The position numbers were made by a program, and so were the translations under genes. From NCBI GenBank assembly GCA_003971905.1, contig RSEE01000098.1:131501-195500 (forward strand): a stretch of DNA of 64,000 nt. Reading direction: 5' to 3'. The notes under the pieces are model-generated. The model was not told the origin of the DNA, did no database searches, and worked only from the letters and a program-made list of their open reading frames with translations. This document shows, piece after piece, positions 60,296-64,000 of this stretch. Position 1 is the stretch's first letter, and each line of letters begins with the position of its first letter. This stretch comes from Moniliella sp. 'wahieum' (Eukaryota > Basidiomycota > Moniliellomycetes > Moniliellales > Moniliellaceae).

Positions 60296-63200
60296 TCAAG
60301 CCTCCTCCATCTCCTCATCTTCATCCTCCTCCTCCTCCTCGCTGCTCTCTTCTCCCTCGGCAACGACGAGAGAGGGGAGCGGCAAGACCCGGTCCGCTCC
60401 TTGGTACGAGTCGCAGACCAGGTAGAGCTGCAGCCGGTCATGCGTGCCGGCAGGCAGGCTGAACTCGAGCCGGACCGAAAGCGACTTGCCCACCATGGCC
60501 ACCCGCTTAATCCCGAGCAAACTTTGCTGCCTGGGTCGCCAACGAGGAGCCACCAATGGACAAGTTTGCGCTGGGAGAAGGGCGCAACGGCCAGGCCATC
60601 ATCCTCTTCTTCTTCTTCTTCTTCCTCCTCTTCTTCCTCCTCGTCGCCCTTTTGTACCGTGACACGCATCACCACCGGCTCGGACGAGCTCAGCTCCTCC
60701 TGATCAGCAATCTCAAACGCCATCTCGAGGTAGGGGAACGTATTGGTAAATGAGCCACCGCATTGAGCTGCTTGAGATCCATGCGCAGGAGATCGTCCCG
60801 TTCCTTCTCCTCCATCTCTGCCAGCGCATCCGCCAGCTCATACACATCCGTAATCTTGCGTGCTTGGCAGCGTTCAATGGTACCCGCGTCAAAGAAGGGG
60901 ACTTGGCGCAGCGGCGAGTCGCGTTCCCACACCGCCTGCACACACATCTGGGCCAATTCCATGGCCAGAATGGCTTTGAGGTGCGCATTGGAACTCATCA
61001 CGTCCACCGCGCGCTGAGGAGCGTGATGATCTTGCCCAGGATCATCTTCTGGTCCAATGCCAGGTCGGTGGGAAGCGTGAGGCGGGCAAAGTGGGCTTGC
61101 AGCAGGACAAAGCCTTGTGGTACGGGTTGAGGAAACTGATCTTGTCCAGCTTATACGGCACACGGTTGTAGATCCGCCGCAACACAATCTCCTCGTGCTG
61201 GCGGATGGGCAGGTCATCAAACTCGGCGGCACTGGTGATGATCTCGAGCAAGTGCCGCATCTTGGTCGCTCATTCAGTGACAAGTTGAACACATCCACCG
61301 TCAAGTACGACACATTGTAGAAGCTGGCAATCATGCCCAAGTTGAGCGGGAAATGTCCACTTCGTTTTCGATCGCGATGCACTTGCTCTCCTCCAAGTCG
61401 CCCAGGGTGTTTTCCACCAGCTCCGACAGGTAGTCCGACAAGTGGTCGCGCGAGCGGCCTTGGCAGCGGTACGCTTGCGGGTTCTGCTGCAGTCGACGGA
61501 ACATGAGCGTCCAGGTAAGAATGTCGACGGCTTCTTGTTTGTTTTCGACCGTGCGGGCCACAACCTCGGCATTGAAAAGTCGTGAGCATACTCGTACAAC
61601 CTAGACTCGAGCGGGTAGGCCTCGGTCAAGAATTTGCGGAAGAAGTCCTTGCGCGTGGCCTGGGCCAGCAGGAGCGCTTTGGACGCGCCCCCTCGGAGAA
61701 GGCAAGGTACTCTTCCCCACCATTTGCAGTACCTCAGGCACAGTGTAGTCGACGTAGCGGTGCTCCTTGCCCTCGTACGCCTGAAGGAGAGCAGGATGAC
61801 CAAGTGCGCAGAAAATGGCATGCTCCACACCGTTTCCTTGCTGGCCAGCACCACCTGGATCGCCCCGAGCTGAACAGCTGTTCGACCAACCCTCCGGTCC
61901 CGCTCCGACATACCCTCGTAGTACAGCCCAATTCCTTGCGGAAGCGTCTCTTTCAAATCCGGGTCATCGACAGTGACCAGGCGCGGCATCAACGTCGCCT
62001 CGAGGTCCGCTGAGTCAATGTGGAGGAACGGAGAGGGAGGAGGAGCGAGGTCCCCATCGTTGCTTCCTGGATCGGCAGCTGCGTCGGCGTCAGCCTGGAC
62101 GTACGTCAGCAGGTCCGTCGCCGTCGCCTTGGCCTGCTTGCGGCTGGGCACAAACAGCAGCGCCGGCTGGTCGCCCGCCTGCTCCAACAGCGCCAGGTAC
62201 GCCGGCTTGGCCATCGCCAGCATCATCGATGGGTAATGCGGGATGGAGAAGGACTGCACTGAACCTCGAGCGGCGTAGGCCGCGAAGCCGGGGAGAAGTT
62301 GAAGCGTGCCTGTGCATTCGTCACGCCCAGCCAGTCGCTGACGTCCTTTGCGTTCGCCAGTGGCACGCTCAACGCGACAATGCGCATCGGACGGCCCGTC
62401 TGGGCGGCCACAAAACGAGCCCGAGCAAGCACCACCTCGTACGTCGGCCCCACCTTCCAGTCCCCCACCAGGTGCACATCGTCCGCAATGTACAGCTCGA
62501 CGAGCTGCACATGTTTCCGCTGCCGCCACCGACGCGACAGCACGTCCCACTGCGTCGGCGTACACACCACCACGTCCGCCGCCTCAAGCGTACGCCGGCA
62601 CTGGTCTCTCCGGACAGAGGGAGATGGTTTTGCCGCCTTGGTACGTCCCAAACTTGCTCTTCCACTCCTTGATCCGCGGCGCGACCATGCTCTCAAACGG
62701 AACGAGACAGACAAGTGCCCCCGCTCGGCATCGGGATCGTCCTTCAAGGCAAGCGCTTGCTTGCGCCACGATCGGACCATGGCCAGTTCCGCACACACCG
62801 TCTTTCCACTCCCGGCCGGGCAGCGACAGAGTCGTGTCGTCCGTGTCAAAGAGTGTGTGGTGCGTTTGGGACTGGATCTTGTTGAGGTGCGGGAAGAGCT
62901 GCGTGTACACTTGGCGCAGGTGGGCGTCCTTGAGCGTCGCCAGCGACTGATCCTCCAGTCCAAGAAGCACCGTGTGCGCTTCAAACTTGTCGGGCAAAAT
63001 CAAGTTGAGGAACGAGATGGGCAAGCGCGTCTCCGAGTGGAGCCAGCGGTCCTCACAACGCTGATGTAGTAGTTGGGCGGAGTGGGGTCGGTCAGGGGGA
63101 TGGTAAAGGTGACCGTGTGCGGGTCTTCGGCGTATTTGGCCAGGAGGACAAACGTGTCGTGGTACAACACCATCTCGCCATCGCAGTCCTCGACCAGGAT

Positions 63201-64000
63201 GTGGAACAGCTGCGCCCCGCCGTGCACGACAGGGTCCCACATAAAGTCGGGTGTCAGCGTGAGTTGGACATGAGAAGCGAGCGGGTGATGGGCTGGAAAA
63301 ACGCCTGCAGCTCCAGGCGAGGGAACTGGTTGACCAGCTTATGGAGCAAGCGCCCGGCCTTGGGAAGATTGACCAGCTCCCCCAGCTCGTTCGGCTCGAG
63401 GTCCCGCAGCCGGTTCCACGGTACTCCTTCGCTCGAGCCGGCGGATGAGCTCGGGCGGGACATGCGGGTACTGCCGGAGAGGCGTCATCGACCCCCACAT
63501 GCGATGCTGCGTCATCTTGCACAGGTCGAGGCCAGGCGCGCCAGACGCGCGTACCCGCGCTTGACGCAGATCTCAAACAGCGCCCGGAGGATTCCGTCCG
63601 GCGCTCTGCGTCACGTAACCATGTCGGCCGCCAAGACGTAGCCATCGAGCTTCAGCTGGCTGATCCACGCCTGGAGCAGCACGTTGATTTTGGCCACTGG
63701 GTCCTCAACCGTCTCCTTGACCGGCACAGGCACGCGCTCCAGCAGCTTGCCCATCTCCAGCTTCTCGTCCTGCCGCACCACTTGGAACTTGAACTCGTCC
63801 GAGAGAGCAAAGATGCGCAGGAGCTCAATCATGCCGAGTAGGGCTTGAGCTGGGTGTTGTAGGTGGCCATGCTGGTGTGGGCAATTAGAAGTGCGAGGCG
63901 ATGCGGCCAACGTCGTTGGTGGTGAAGGTGCCGCGCTTGCGGTCGTAGGCGATCATCCCACTCTTCTCGAGCAGCGCGGCGGCCGAGTGAACAATGTCGG
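60296..64000 (-). CDS. BRR2: Pre-mRNA-splicing DExH helicase BRR2 (partial, 5' end beyond window)
   Basis: Ski2-like spliceosomal RNA helicase that unwinds U4/U6 snRNA. The window holds the end of cassette 1 and all of cassette 2. Cassette 1 Sec63-like: [49 protein letters not shown] (63830-63620). C2-like and cassette 2 helicase: [18 protein letters not shown] (62975), P-loop [10 protein letters not shown] (62820-62790), [15 protein letters not shown] (62565), motif II-like [10 protein letters not shown] (62495-62465), [20 protein letters not shown] (62385-62325), [15 protein letters not shown] (62150-62105). Second Sec63: [12 protein letters not shown] (61225), LALDQK region, [23 protein letters not shown] (60995-60925), then a Glu-rich loop before [19 protein letters not shown] (60585-60530) and an acidic tail ending EEMEEA. 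Frame changes occur about every 150-400 bp. Because DEIH/DEVH is read here as DDVH, cassette 2 fits the inactive, regulatory cassette of BRR2. Confidence 0.88.

Overview
The window is nuclear DNA of a filamentous or yeast-like fungus, most likely a GC-rich basidiomycete. Evidence: short introns (57-143 nt) with GTACGT/GTAACG-type donors; a fungus-specific group III hybrid histidine kinase; a fungal-type ATP synthase subunit f; a C2H2-plus-Zn2Cys6 transcription factor; a spliceosomal BRR2 helicase; and nuclear tRNA genes that all carry introns. I cannot name the species. A caveat applies to every gene: reading frames of strongly conserved genes (ribosomal protein uS5, SEC4, BRR2, the histidine kinase) are broken repeatedly, in most cases by one missing base inside a short homopolymer. 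This is best explained by long-read assembly error rather than pseudogenes, so CDS spans below are gene spans and the stated frame changes are expected to disappear in a polished assembly. Layout, left to right: a decayed reverse-transcriptase remnant (minus, 1-0.9 kb); a DXD-type membrane glycosyltransferase (2.8-4.2 kb); ATP17 (minus, 5.0-5.5 kb); tRNA-Gln; the HAMP-repeat hybrid histidine kinase (7.5-11.9 kb); an LRR-DH-PH Rho GEF (minus, 13.2-16.6 kb); a 4 kb gene-poor stretch and a possible unrecognised spliced gene (minus, 20.6-21.5 kb); a makorin-like RING protein (22.2-22.8 kb); a zinc-finger transcription factor (24.7-27.3 kb); a CAMK-like kinase (minus, 27.9-29.8 kb); an inverted pair of tRNA-Trp genes; SEC4-like Rab (31.0-31.8 kb); tRNA-Leu; a TauD-type dioxygenase (34.3-35.9 kb); a low-complexity hypothetical protein (37.4-38.3 kb); an MFS transporter (minus, 38.8-41.1 kb); aspartic protease copy 1 (minus, 43.5-45.0 kb); a 4 kb gene-poor stretch; a 3-hydroxyacyl-CoA dehydrogenase joined to a YWTD-type beta-propeller (49.3-51.2 kb); tRNA-Ile; 3-hydroxyisobutyryl-CoA hydrolase (minus, 51.9-53.8 kb); uS5/RPS2 (54.1-54.8 kb); tRNA-Ala; ketopantoate reductase (55.3-56.5 kb); aspartic protease copy 2 (58.0-59.6 kb, inverted relative to copy 1); and BRR2 (minus, 60.3 kb to beyond the right edge). 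The genes do not form one pathway or cluster; this is an ordinary housekeeping and signalling neighbourhood. The most interesting points are the inverted, nearly intron-identical protease pair with rapidly diverging Gly/Ser/Tyr linkers and internal basic processing sites; the dehydrogenase/beta-propeller fusion; introns in all six tRNAs; and several families of short tandem units built on palindromic hexamers that recur in intergenic DNA across the window.
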